Below, piece by piece: positions 17,614 to 27,400 of a stretch of 64,000 bases of DNA. This stretch comes from Chitinophaga terrae (ex Kim and Jung 2007) (GTDB taxonomy: Bacteria; Bacteroidota; Bacteroidia; Chitinophagales; Chitinophagaceae). Where the stretch lies: NCBI RefSeq assembly GCF_900107795.1, contig NZ_FNRL01000015.1, positions 82,828 through 146,827 on the forward strand, written 5' to 3'. The notes beneath the pieces were generated by a model. That model had not been told where the DNA came from. It saw nothing but the letters and a program-made list of their open reading frames with translations, and made no database searches. Position 1 is the first letter of the stretch. Each line of letters begins with the position of its first letter. The position numbers and the translations under genes are program-made.

Positions 17614-17805
17614 CACCGGCCGATCGTAAGATCTGCTAAAGAGCTTCCCTTGCGGGAAGAAGGGTAGACAGACCATCGTTATCAACCCTGGCAAGGGTTT
17701 CAGGATAACCCTGCAGTGCAGCTGTTTTTAAACAGCCTGTATGCTGTTGTAACAGGCTGAATACTCTTCATTAGTGTGTTAAAGGTTCGAATCCTTTCTG
17801 GTGCA
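17613..17805 (+). ncRNA. 193-nt tRNA-like RNA
   Basis: The ends fold like a tRNA: acceptor GCACCGG (17613-17619) pairs with CTGGTGC (17798-17804) over 7 bp with one G-U, followed by A at the discriminator. A canonical T-arm, AAAGG-TTCGAAT-CCTTT (17781-17797), sits directly against the acceptor. After the 5' acceptor comes a mini D-arm-like hairpin GATC-GTAA-GATC. In place of the anticodon arm there is a ~145-nt insert with hairpins CTTCCC-TTGC-GGGAAG (17644-17659), GTTATC-AACCC...GGGTT-GATAAC (17678-17709), and overlapping GCTGTTT/AAACAGC and AGCCTGT/ACAGGCT (17721-17758). It is too short for a tRNA plus a self-splicing intron. A tRNA-mimic with an ornate insert is my reading. Confidence 0.5.
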
Positions 17806-17806
17806 T

Positions 17807-18060
17807 GCATCAGTAGCTCAAAGGGTAGAGCAACTAACTCCTGTTACGGAGTCGTTTATTCAAAAAGGAGACTTGAAATCTCTCTCAACAACCCACTGAG
17901 ACCAGGTTTGCGATGCCTGGCAACTATTGGCAAAAGGCCAATACAAAGCAGGTTGGGCGCCAACCAGCAACTGTAGTAAAAACAACCCGAGGTATGCACT
18001 TCCTCCACCATAAGTGCTTTTACCAGGGTTGTTGGCGCTACAGTTCCGTTAAAACCCGGC
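17807..18060 (+). ncRNA. structured RNA beginning with a tRNA-like D-arm
   Basis: It starts GCATCAG-TA-GCTC-AAAGGGTA-GAGC, which is a normal tRNA acceptor and D-arm layout, then ACTCC-TGTTAC-GGAGT and GGAGA-CTTGAAA-TCTCT, both resembling anticodon arms. Further perfect hairpins follow: CCAGG/CCTGG, ATTGGC/GCCAAT and GGTTGG/CCAACC. Last comes a long three-segment hairpin at 17969-18045 (AACTGTAG/CTACAGTT, ACAACCC/GGGTTGT, GCACTT/AAGTGC). I could not find a matching 3' acceptor or T-arm, so its end is uncertain. It may be a second tRNA-like RNA, decayed tRNAs, or the 5' UTR of the slipin gene. Confidence 0.35.
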
Positions 18061-18106
18061 TGGCAGCGATACTGGTCTCTATTTCGTTAACCTCAAAACA
18101 AGAAAC

Positions 18107-19201
18107 ATGAAAAGAGTAGTCATTAATGCCTACGAAAGAGGATTGGTTTTCAAGAACGGCGTTTACCAGCGAATGATCCATGAAGGTCGTTACTGGATGC
18201 TCAATGAAGATGTAACCGTGTTTGACATCACCAAGCCTTTTGTTGCCCCCATCGAATTAAACTTGCTGCTGCAGGATAAGCAGCTGGCCGACGCCCTGCA
18301 TGTGGTAAATGTGCTGCAACACCAGATCGTGCTGCATTACGAAAACGGACTTTTAAAACAGGTACTGACCCCTGGAAGATATACTTTCTGGAAGAGTATC
18401 ATCGATTATAAATTCATTACGGCAGACCTGTCAAAGATCGACATTACCGAAAATCTCGACAGATCTACGTTATGCCATCGCCTCGTAGCTCCTTTCGTCA
18501 GAAGCTACAGCGTGGAAAACTATGAACAGGCAGTTTTGCTGGTAGACGGAAAATTTTCCAGGATACTGAACACCGGGATCTACTTCTGGTGGAGGAACGA
18601 TATTCCAATCAGTATCAGCAAAGTAGATACCCGCCAGCAACAAGTGGAAATGAACGGGCAGGAGATCCTGACCCGCGACAAAGCAGCCATCCGTATCAAT
18701 GCCTGGGCCCAGTACCGGGTGTCTGAAATCAACACCGCTGTTTTACAGAATAAAGAATATGAAAAGCAGCTTTACGCGCTTTTTCAGCTGGCATTAAGGG
18801 AATATGTAGCCACGGTTTCTTTCGACGAATTATTGGAAAAAAGAGATAACCTGGCGCCTTTCATCCTTTCTGTCGTAAAAGAAAAGGCCGTTTCCCTTGG
18901 AATTACGGTGTTCAACTTCGGCCTGCGCGATATCATCTTGCCAGGCGATATAAAAGACATTATGAACCAGGTGCTGGTAGCAGAAAAGAAAGCCCAGGCC
19001 AATATCATTATGCGAAGGGAAGAAACCGCAAGTACCAAAAGCCTGCTGAATACAGCCAAGCTCATGGAAGACAACCCCATGCTGTTTAAGCTGAAAGAAA
19101 TGGAATACGTGGAGAAGATCGCCGAAAAGGTCAGCAATATCAGTGTAAACGGGAACGGCGACCTGCTGGAACAACTTAGACGCATATTCGTTTCCAAGTA
19201 A
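18107..19201 (+). CDS. slipin-like SPFH/Band-7 family protein
   Basis: The product has 364 residues. Two short N-terminal modules resemble each other: ERGLVFKNGVYQRMIHEGRYWM (about 9-30) and YEQAVLLVDGKFSRILNTGIYFWW (about 138-161), the latter leading into a Band-7 domain. The domain has LTRDKAAIRINAWAQYRV and a C-terminal coiled segment around LVAEKKAQANIIMRREETA. There is no clear membrane helix, unlike canonical slipins. Band-7 proteins form large oligomers and scaffolds. The gene follows tRNAs and tRNA-like RNAs on the same strand and is closed by a terminator, so it is probably their protein partner. Published comparative genomics associated such Band-7 proteins with a tRNA-like RNA in RNA-repair systems; no RNA ligase gene is visible here. 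Confidence 0.8.
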   Translation: MKRVVINAYERGLVFKNGVYQRMIHEGRYWMLNEDVTVFDITKPFVAPIELNLLLQDKQLADALHVVNVLQHQIVLHYENGLLKQVLTPGRYTFWKSIIDYKFITADLSKIDITENLDRSTLCHRLVAPFVRSYSVENYEQAVLLVDGKFSRILNTGIYFWWRNDIPISISKVDTRQQQVEMNGQEILTRDKAAIRINAWAQYRVSEINTAVLQNKEYEKQLYALFQLALREYVATVSFDELLEKRDNLAPFILSVVKEKAVSLGITVFNFGLRDIILPGDIKDIMNQVLVAEKKAQANIIMRREETASTKSLLNTAKLMEDNPMLFKLKEMEYVEKIAEKVSNISVNGNGDLLEQLRRIFVSK

Positions 19202-19209
19202 AAACTGAA

Positions 19210-19240
19210 AGAGTTAGCTTTGCAGCTGACTCTTTTTTTT
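19210..19240 (+). terminator. intrinsic terminator after the slipin gene
   Basis: AGAGTTAGCT (19210-19219) and AGCTGACTCT (19224-19233) form a 10-bp stem with one G-U around TTGC, followed by an eight-T run. It separates the tRNA/slipin unit from the ywbE-rec genes. Confidence 0.85.
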
Positions 19241-19246
19241 GAAGGC

Positions 19247-19456
19247 ATGGAAGGACAATACAGAAAAGACATTTACCCTGGCCTGGAAGTGGCTATAATC
19301 CTGAAAAAGGACCAGCGCAGCGGCAAAAAGACGTATGGGATCGTAAAAGATATCCTTACGTCTGCAGCTTACCATTCCAGGGGCATAAAAGTGAGGTTGG
19401 AAGATGGCCAGATAGGCCGTGTTGTCGCAACAGACGTGGTAGCGGACGAAGATTAA
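19247..19456 (+). CDS. ywbE: YwbE family protein
   Basis: The product has 69 residues from the ATG at 19247 (MEGQYRKDIYPGLEV). The stretch KKDQRSGKKTYGIVKDILT and GIKVRLEDGQIGRV is the conserved core of the small YwbE (DUF2196) family, predicted to be a small beta-barrel protein of unknown function. The ORF could extend 27 bases upstream, but that part lies in the terminator T-run. It is followed 11 bp later by recD, so it is probably the first gene of the rec transcript. Confidence 0.88.
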   Translation: MEGQYRKDIYPGLEVAIILKKDQRSGKKTYGIVKDILTSAAYHSRGIKVRLEDGQIGRVVATDVVADED

Positions 19457-19467
19457 ACCTGGTAAGA

Positions 19468-21261
19468 ATGCGAAACTTAGTTACTGTGAATGATGTGCAC
19501 CAGCAATTCGCCGAGTATTTCAATATACCGGCTTTTAAGCCTTATGCTTACCTTTTATCCAAAAAAGGCAGCGAAGGTCATATTTGCCTGCACCTTAGCA
19601 AGATCAGCCAGGAATGGGATACATTACCGGAAGCCTATAAAAAGATCGATACTGCCAACAATATATTACCATCTCTCCCGATCGTAGGATCAGAAAAAGA
19701 TGACAAACAGCCCTTTATTTTGTACCAGGACAGGCTGTACCTGCAACGGTATTTCCGTTACGAGAGCAACTTCCTGAAAAAAATAAAGCTGTTCCTGGAA
19801 GCGGAAAAAGCGGTACTGAACGAACGTATTACGCTGCTTCAGCAACAAGGCGATTTTATTAAAACCCTTTTCCGGAATACTTCTTCCCAATCGATACCGG
19901 ATTGGCAACTGGCAGCCGCAATCAGCGGAGTTTTGAACAATTTCACGGTTATTACAGGGGGGCCCGGTACCGGTAAAACTACAACAGTAGCCAAATTGCT
20001 GGCGATCTTATACGCAACCGACCCTAAACTGAAAGTAGCCCTTGCGGCTCCAACCGGGAAGGCAGCAGCCAGGATGGCCGAAAGCCTCAGGAATACCAAA
20101 CTGGATGCCGGTGAAAACATAGAAGCCGCCTTTCAGCGCCTGCAACCATCGACCATTCACAGGCTCCTGAAATCTATACCGGATACTCATTTGTTCAGGC
20201 ACAATGAACAAAACCCGCTTAATTACGATGTAATTATCATAGACGAGTGCTCCATGATCGACGTGGCCCTGTTCGCCAAACTGCTGGATGCCGTACGGCC
20301 AACTACCCGCCTGATCCTCCTGGGAGATAAAGACCAGTTAGCCGCCGTGGAAGCCGGCAGCTTATTCGGCGATCTTTGCCAGGCGCAGGATGAACTGAAT
20401 CGCTTTTCAGCCGACCGAACAGCGTTGATCAATAGCTTTATTGCCAACGAAGCGAATAAAATTCCCGGAACCGGCTCGCCCACAGGCCAGCATCCGCTGT
20501 TCGAGCACCTGGTTGAACTCCGGTTCAGTCATCGTTTCTCCGGCGACAAAGGAATAGGCAAATTCAGTAAGGCTATTATTTCCAATAACGAAGCAGTGAT
20601 CAGGTCATTTTTCCAGCCGTCGGCTGATGAACAGATCTTCATTGACCCGGGATATGATAACGGCCTTTTCGAAAAATTCATTCATAACTATTCTCTTTAT
20701 ATACAGGAAAACGATATAAGGAAAGCATTAAAACTGCTTAACAAACAAAGGGTGCTTACTGTGATCAGGGAAGGCGCGCAAGGTTTGCATGCCATCAATA
20801 ACCAAATTGAGAAATACCTGCACGACAAACAACTGCTTAATGCGGCTATCCCTTTTTATAACAACCGGCCATTGATCCTTACCCGCAACTATTATGAACA
20901 TGGCCTGTTCAATGGCGATACCGGCATTATCAGACCTGATGAAAACGGGACGCTCATGGCCTGGTTTGAAGATGCAAACGGGAATTTAAGGGCTGTGCTG
21001 CCCGGCTATCTTACCCAGGCCGAAACCGCCTTTGCAATGACCGTGCATAAAAGCCAGGGATCAGAATTTGAAGAAGTGATGGTTGTTTTACCTGAAACCG
21101 CCGAAATACCGATTTTGACAAGAGAACTGATATATACCGCGGTTAGCCGTGCCAGGAATAAAGTATACCTGCAGGGCAACCCTGAAATCATCCTGGCTGC
21201 CGCCAGCCGCTTTGTTGAACGCGCTTCCGGCATAGGCAGCAGGTTTAAAGAGACAGTGTGA
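19468..21261 (+). CDS. recD: exodeoxyribonuclease V alpha subunit (RecD helicase)
   Basis: The product has 597 residues, the usual length of RecD. The Walker A box is GGPGTGKTTT at about 164-173, followed by APTGKAAARMAES, the Walker B region VIIIDECSMID and LLGDKDQLAAVEAGSL. The C-terminal helicase motif AMTVHKSQGSEF is followed by YTAVSRARNKVYL. RecD is the fast 5'-3' SF1B helicase of the RecBCD complex that processes double-strand ends. It is the first of a tight recD-recC-recB run, 25 bp before recC, so the three subunits are made from one transcript. Confidence 0.95.
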   Translation: MRNLVTVNDVHQQFAEYFNIPAFKPYAYLLSKKGSEGHICLHLSKISQEWDTLPEAYKKIDTANNILPSLPIVGSEKDDKQPFILYQDRLYLQRYFRYESNFLKKIKLFLEAEKAVLNERITLLQQQGDFIKTLFRNTSSQSIPDWQLAAAISGVLNNFTVITGGPGTGKTTTVAKLLAILYATDPKLKVALAAPTGKAAARMAESLRNTKLDAGENIEAAFQRLQPSTIHRLLKSIPDTHLFRHNEQNPLNYDVIIIDECSMIDVALFAKLLDAVRPTTRLILLGDKDQLAAVEAGSLFGDLCQAQDELNRFSADRTALINSFIANEANKIPGTGSPTGQHPLFEHLVELRFSHRFSGDKGIGKFSKAIISNNEAVIRSFFQPSADEQIFIDPGYDNGLFEKFIHNYSLYIQENDIRKALKLLNKQRVLTVIREGAQGLHAINNQIEKYLHDKQLLNAAIPFYNNRPLILTRNYYEHGLFNGDTGIIRPDENGTLMAWFEDANGNLRAVLPGYLTQAETAFAMTVHKSQGSEFEEVMVVLPETAEIPILTRELIYTAVSRARNKVYLQGNPEIILAAASRFVERASGIGSRFKETV

Positions 21262-21286
21262 CTTAAATTGTGATAAGAAAGGATCC

Positions 21287-24200
21287 ATGGCATTGTATTT
21301 AAAAGTTTCGAACTCATTAACCAACCTGGCTGCAGGACTCGCTGAAAACCTGCAACAGGCAGGGAATAGTGTGTTCCAACCTCACTATATCATCACGCAA
21401 ACCGAGGGGATGAACAATTGGCTGAAGCTCCAGTTGGCAGATCGCCTGGGCATTACGGCCAATTGCCGTTTTATGAAGCCCAACGACCTGCTTCACCAGC
21501 TTTACATGCTATTGGGCGGCCCTTATTCTGAGGTGCTGTCGCCGCAAAACCTCAGCTGGTTGATATTTAAGTTGCTGGGTCAGGAAGAATTCATTGCCAA
21601 ATTCCCTAAAGTTGCCGCCTACTACGTTACAGAGCAGGCCGACAGCGATCTTAAACGAATGTCGCTTGCCGAAAAAGTGGCTGACCTGTTCGACCAATAC
21701 CAGGTATACCGCCCGGAAATGATCCAGGCATGGACCAATACCGATACGCCCGACCTGGCATCCGCCGGTTGGCAACACTGGCTCTGGGTGAAGGTTAAGC
21801 AACTGTCGGGCGGCTCCCTTCCGGATAAGACCATTGTAGGTAACTTCATACTGGATGCACTGAAAAGCAATACCGCCAAAACAGGACTCAAATCCCGTAT
21901 CCCGGCCGTTCACCTTTTTGGCCTGTCCATTATCACCGCTTACCACGTAAAAATATTGCACGAGCTGTCGGGCTACCTGGATGTCTATTTTCATATCATT
22001 AACCCTGCCCCGACCATGTTCTGGTTCGACGACCGGAACGAAAAACAGATAGCCAGGTGGAGGCAAAAAGGGTTGGATGACCTGGAAGATCCGCAGGCCG
22101 GTAACGCATTGCTCACAGGCTGGGGAAGGATCATACAGGATACTTTTTCCCTTTTCTTCGCCTACGACGCTTTTATTAACGCATACGAGGAGATCGACAC
22201 CGACGAGCCGGTTCCTGACTCGCTCCTGCATAAGATCCAGTATGATATTTATTCGGCAGCCACTGCAAACAGGCAGCTTATAAAACAGGCCGATCTCAAT
22301 GACGGCTCCCTTACTATCAACAATTGTTATACAATAGCCAGGGAAGTAGAAGTGTTGTACAATTACCTGGTACACCTGGTAGATAAAAAGCAGGAAGTGT
22401 TGTCGCCCCGTGACATAGTGGTAATGGTAAGCGATATCGATGCGTATGCACCGTATATCAAAGCAGTGTTCAACCATGCTCCTTACCGTTTCCGTTATAC
22501 CATTGCCGACGAGAGCTATACGGATAACGACAACCTTTTCAATGCGCTGCATGCGCTGCTTACCATCAGTGAAGAAGGATTCAGGGCAGAAGCAGTAATG
22601 CAGCTGCTGGACTTCACGTATATACGCAACCGTTTCAACATCAGCGACCCTGTAAGGATCAGGAAGATCATTGAAGCCGCCAATATCAGGTTTGGAATAC
22701 AGGGTGTCCAGTCTGAAGAAACTCATTTGGTCAGCTGGCAATACGGCATACAACGGATCATGTACGGCATCTGCATGAGCGGTGAAGAAGAATACGGCTT
22801 CGGAATCGATAGTTTTTACCCTCTGGATATTACAGAAGGCAGTGATGCGCACGAGATCATCCGCTTTTGCCATTTTGCAGAGGTACTAATGTCGTCGATC
22901 CTCGACCGGCGCCGGGCCCGCACCATTGTTGAATGGGTGGCCTATACAGAGAAGCTGCTGCATAACCTTGTATTTGAGCCATTGGATGAAGTGGACGAAG
23001 ATTATAATACCCTGATCCGGGAACTGACATCTTACAACGCGTTGAACCAGTTCATGAGCGAAAAGGTGACCTACGACGTGTTTAGCCACAGCTTCCTGGA
23101 AACGCTTACCGGCACTACCAGGACGGGGTTGTTTGCCAACGGCGGGATCACTTTCTGTTCCCTGATCCCTATGCGTAGTATCCCTTTTAAAGTGGTAGCG
23201 CTGATGGGATTGAACTACGATAAGTTTCCCCGTAAGGAACAGCGTTCCAGCTTCAACCTGATGGCGCAACAAAGGCAGCGGGGCGATCGTAACGTAAAGG
23301 AGAACGATAAACACCTCTTCCTGGAAACCCTTCTCTCAGCAAAAGAATACCTGTATATCAGTTACATCGGGAAAAACGCAAAAGACAATTCCGACCTGCC
23401 ACCATCCGTACTGGTAGATGAATTGATCGATTATATTGAATCAGGCGCTAAAAACATAGAGAAAGTACGCGACCAGCTGGTTACCCTGCAACCGTTGCAG
23501 AGCTTCAGCCGTAAATACCAGATGGCCGACGAAAAGTTATATACTTACCTGAATACGAAAGGGCCGGCACGGTCGTCGTTTATCCTGAAAGAAAAAATAC
23601 TGACGCCTGTCACATTTGAAGAGATAGGCATTGAAGAACTGGTCAGTTTCTTTAAAAATCCTTTCAGGGCGTTTTATAATAAAGTACTGGGTATTTCGTA
23701 TAACGACAGGCAGCTCCTGTTAAATGAGACTGAAATATTCAGTCTCGACAACCTGCAAAAATGGAAGGTCAGGAACGAGCTTTTACCATTGCCTGAAACA
23801 ACCATTGTTCCTCTTCAAAATACCCTGTTAAAAAAAGGAAGGCTTCCTTTAAGGAATATGGCTACTGTAGCTATGCAACAGGTAAATGAAGAAATTGCTC
23901 CGTTGCGGCCTTTTTACGAGGAAGGCACCCAGGGGAAGCCGGAGAAACAGATCACTATCGAGCTCCCTGTTGATGGTTCCGTGATCCGGGGCAACCTGAA
24001 GCAGGTTTATGATCAAACACTGGTTCAGGTATCCTGGTCTAAGAAAGAAGAAAAATACCTTATAGAAGCATACCTGAAATACCTGCTGGGCGCGGCTGCC
24101 GGCCAGGTATCTGATCTGTATTTTATTTCAGGCGCCTTAAAAGGCGCCGCATTCAGGTCAGAAAAGCTGGACCAGCAAACCGCGATGGACAGATTAGAAA

Positions 24201-24484
24201 AGATCGTACAGTTATACAAAGCTGGTTTGACGGAAGTGATCAGTTTCATTCCCGACCTGAAGTTCAGCGATAAAGAGTTAGCTAATTTAGATCCGGCTGT
24301 CTTTTTAAAGAAGGTAGAAAAGTGTATTGAAGGAGGAGATGATCCATATATAAACCAGGCTTTCGAGCAGGGCGTGTTTAATGCTGAGAATGCAGTACAG
24401 CAATATATTTCAGTTTATGATCTGTTAATCAAGCCAATTAGAGAGCTATTGCCATTATACACTGAAACAGAAGACAAGAAATGA
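21287..24484 (+). CDS. recC: exodeoxyribonuclease V gamma subunit (RecC)
   Basis: The product has 1065 residues, the length expected for RecC. Typical features are the N-terminal IITQTEGMNNWLKLQLADRLG, the HLFGLSIITAYHVKIL region, and the helicase-like and nuclease-like folds that have lost catalytic motifs. GGITFCSLIPMRSIPFKVV and LMGLNYDKFPR near residue 620-650 are characteristic. RecC recognises Chi and splits the strands between RecB and RecD. It overlaps recB by four bases (ATGA), so translation is coupled. Confidence 0.93.
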   Translation: MALYLKVSNSLTNLAAGLAENLQQAGNSVFQPHYIITQTEGMNNWLKLQLADRLGITANCRFMKPNDLLHQLYMLLGGPYSEVLSPQNLSWLIFKLLGQEEFIAKFPKVAAYYVTEQADSDLKRMSLAEKVADLFDQYQVYRPEMIQAWTNTDTPDLASAGWQHWLWVKVKQLSGGSLPDKTIVGNFILDALKSNTAKTGLKSRIPAVHLFGLSIITAYHVKILHELSGYLDVYFHIINPAPTMFWFDDRNEKQIARWRQKGLDDLEDPQAGNALLTGWGRIIQDTFSLFFAYDAFINAYEEIDTDEPVPDSLLHKIQYDIYSAATANRQLIKQADLNDGSLTINNCYTIAREVEVLYNYLVHLVDKKQEVLSPRDIVVMVSDIDAYAPYIKAVFNHAPYRFRYTIADESYTDNDNLFNALHALLTISEEGFRAEAVMQLLDFTYIRNRFNISDPVRIRKIIEAANIRFGIQGVQSEETHLVSWQYGIQRIMYGICMSGEEEYGFGIDSFYPLDITEGSDAHEIIRFCHFAEVLMSSILDRRRARTIVEWVAYTEKLLHNLVFEPLDEVDEDYNTLIRELTSYNALNQFMSEKVTYDVFSHSFLETLTGTTRTGLFANGGITFCSLIPMRSIPFKVVALMGLNYDKFPRKEQRSSFNLMAQQRQRGDRNVKENDKHLFLETLLSAKEYLYISYIGKNAKDNSDLPPSVLVDELIDYIESGAKNIEKVRDQLVTLQPLQSFSRKYQMADEKLYTYLNTKGPARSSFILKEKILTPVTFEEIGIEELVSFFKNPFRAFYNKVLGISYNDRQLLLNETEIFSLDNLQKWKVRNELLPLPETTIVPLQNTLLKKGRLPLRNMATVAMQQVNEEIAPLRPFYEEGTQGKPEKQITIELPVDGSVIRGNLKQVYDQTLVQVSWSKKEEKYLIEAYLKYLLGAAAGQVSDLYFISGALKGAAFRSEKLDQQTAMDRLEKIVQLYKAGLTEVISFIPDLKFSDKELANLDPAVFLKKVEKCIEGGDDPYINQAFEQGVFNAENAVQQYISVYDLLIKPIRELLPLYTETEDKK

Positions 24485-27400
24485 TAGAGAGTGCAATACA
24501 TAATAAATTCGATGCATCTGCTGTTCCGTTGAAGGGTAGCAACCTGATAGAAGCGAGCGCCGGTACCGGTAAAACCTATTCTATTGCTATACTTGTATTG
24601 CGGTTGATACTAGAGCAGGGGTTGTCTGTGAAGGAGATCTTAATGGTTACCTTTACCAGGGCCGCTGTGGCAGAACTGGAAAGCAGGATCCGCGAGTTTA
24701 TCCGTTTAGCCTACAAGGTTAGTATGGGTAATGAGATCAGTGATGAAAAGATCATGTCGCTGGTCCTGGAGGTGATAGATCCCGAGAACCCGCAAGCCGT
24801 ACAACAAAGGTTGCGGGATGCTATCCTGTTGCTGGATGAAACATCTGTACTCACTATACATGGCTTCTGCCAGCAAACATTGAGCGAATTTGCATTCGAA
24901 ACCAACCAGCTTTTTGGGGCGGAAATGGTGCCGGATATGACGCCAATGATCGAGAACGAGGTGAATAAATTCTGGAGAAGACATATCACAACGCTACATC
25001 CGGAGCTATTGCAATATATTTTTAACCCCGACCTGAAAAGCGCCTTACAGGACGTAGTAAAGAACCACCTAAGCGGGAAGAAATATTTTGCAGGAACGGA
25101 GATAGATACCGAACTTTCTTCTGCCAGGCAGGTAGAATGGATCAAAGGCATTCATCATATCCTGGAAAAAGAGGAAGCAGCTACAAAAGCATTGCATGAA
25201 AGCATCATAGAAAACTCTATTCATTGGGAATCCCAGTGCCTTAACGACAGAAATGCCAAAAAAACATTTGCACCCCTGATCGGCAAACCTCCTTTATTGA
25301 TCGAAAAGATAAAAGAAAAAAGAGGAACCAAGTATGTAGAAGACCTGTTCTTCGATATCATCGGCAAGATCGATGAAATTGATATCATTAAAAAGGAATT
25401 GTCGGAATACCTGCTCAGGATCACCCAGCATCTTTACTGCTTTGCTATTCAAACCGTAGAACAAAGCATGCTGGAGTTCAAGTCAAGAAGCAGCACGATG
25501 GGTTACGACGACCTGATCAACAACCTGCATGCCGCACTGGTAAAGAATGATAACGAAGAGCTGGCACAATCGCTTCAACAAAAATACAAGGCGGTATTTG
25601 TTGATGAATTCCAGGATACAGATAAACTGCAGTACGAGATCTTCAACCGTGCATTCGGGAAAAATACTATCCTTTTTTATATAGGCGATCCTAAGCAAAG
25701 CATCTATGGCTTCAGGAAGGCGGATATCTATACTTATTTCAACGCCAAAAAAGGCGTGAGCGAACTTTATGACATGAATCAAAACTACAGGTCGGCAGAA
25801 GGATTGATTCTTGCAATGAACAGGTTCTTTAAACCGACACCGGAATTTGATACATTTTGTTTCGAAGGGGAAGCAGATAGTATAGACTATATTGAAGTGC
25901 AAAGCCCTCAACCCAATACAAAGGGCGCGTTATATTTCAACGGGCAGGAAGTGACGCCAATAGAGATCGCAACTTTCTCAAATAAGGATAAAATAGCCCT
26001 GGCGGTTGCATCTACGGTTGCCAGGTTGCTTTCTGACAACCAGTATAACATCAAAACGCCCAAAGGTGCAAGAACAGTGGCGCCTTCAGATATCGGCATA
26101 CTGGTCAGAACAGGAGATGAGGGCAAGCTGGTTAAAAAGGCCCTGGCCAGGGTAGGGGTGCCGGCTGTGACAATAGACGAGGCTAAAATATTACGTTCTC
26201 CTGAAGCGCAGCAATTGTTGCACCTGTTGGAAGCCATGGAGGCCCCTGATCGGTCGTCTATTAACCGGGCCCTGCTGAATTCCTTCACCAGTTTCAACAG
26301 CGACACGATCCTGCAACTGGACGATGAGTTAACGCTTAGTCTTTTTAATAAATACAGGAACCTTTGGCAGAAAGACGGCGCTTATACAGCAATAATGGAA
26401 TTCATTTCTGATTTTGACGTCCGCAACCAACTGCTGAACAACCTCTCTGTACAGGGCGAACGTACTATTACCAATCTTTACCAATTGGCGGAATTGGTGC
26501 ACCAGGTCCAGAGCCGTAAAAACCTTTCGCTGCGCGACCTGCTCACCTGGCTGAAACGGGGGATCGATGGCATGGCAACGGAGGGCGATGAATATATACA
26601 AAGGGTAGAAAGTGATGAAGAAGCAGTGAATATCGTCACCATTCACAAAAGTAAAGGACTGGAATACAAAATAGTTTTTGCCCCATTCCTGGACCTTACG
26701 GTTCCTTCCCGGTCAAAATTTGTGAATTTCCGTGACCCTGAATCAGGTGATTATTATTACATGGAGCCCGACAGGCTGAATGAGGCACAGCGGGCCAACT
26801 ATGAGCGGCAACAACACCAGGAGAACCGCAGGTTAATATATGTAGCCATTACCCGCGCCATCTATAAATGCTATATTTATAACAATTCGGCTGCTGCCGT
26901 TAATAAATCTGATCTCAAAGGATTTGTTAATACCTTAAAGACCAATCTCCCGGATTCGGGCCTGATCGCTATTAGGGAAAAAGAGGAAGAAGTTCCTTTC
27001 ATAAAATATCAACCTGCCGGTTCTGCTATCGCAGCGCCGCCACCTGCGCAGGTAAACTTCTCATTGCAGGAAGAGAACTGGCGTAAAATGAGTTACACCA
27101 TGCTGGCTGCTAAAGCAGCGCAGCAGCCGAAAGCCAGAACTGCGACGACCGCTGAAGGATATGATAATTTTATCTTCAATACGCTGAGACGTGGAGCAAA
27201 AACAGGGAACCTGCTGCACTTCATTTTTGAGCATATCAATTTCTCGGACAGCAGCCAGTGGTCGCACTGGCTGGAAGAAGCTATCCGGCATTTTGTACCG
27301 GGGCAGCGAGCCCTATACCTGGAGCCTTTGCATGAAATGTTGCAGCATGTGATGTATGCGCCCATCGCCGTAGGGGGCGAGCGTTTCCAGCTGGCCAGCA

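Noticed and set aside
17613..17805. tRNA interrupted by a self-splicing group I intron
   Set aside because: Only ~115-120 extra bases are available, below the smallest known group I introns, and no P7-like core was found.
17452..18110. Small protein ORFs across the tRNA region
   Set aside because: The translations come from tRNA T-arms (patterns such as KVRILSGA) and overlap well-folded tRNAs.
21509..22873. 454-codon minus-strand ORF
   Set aside because: Antisense shadow of recC; no domain or start context.
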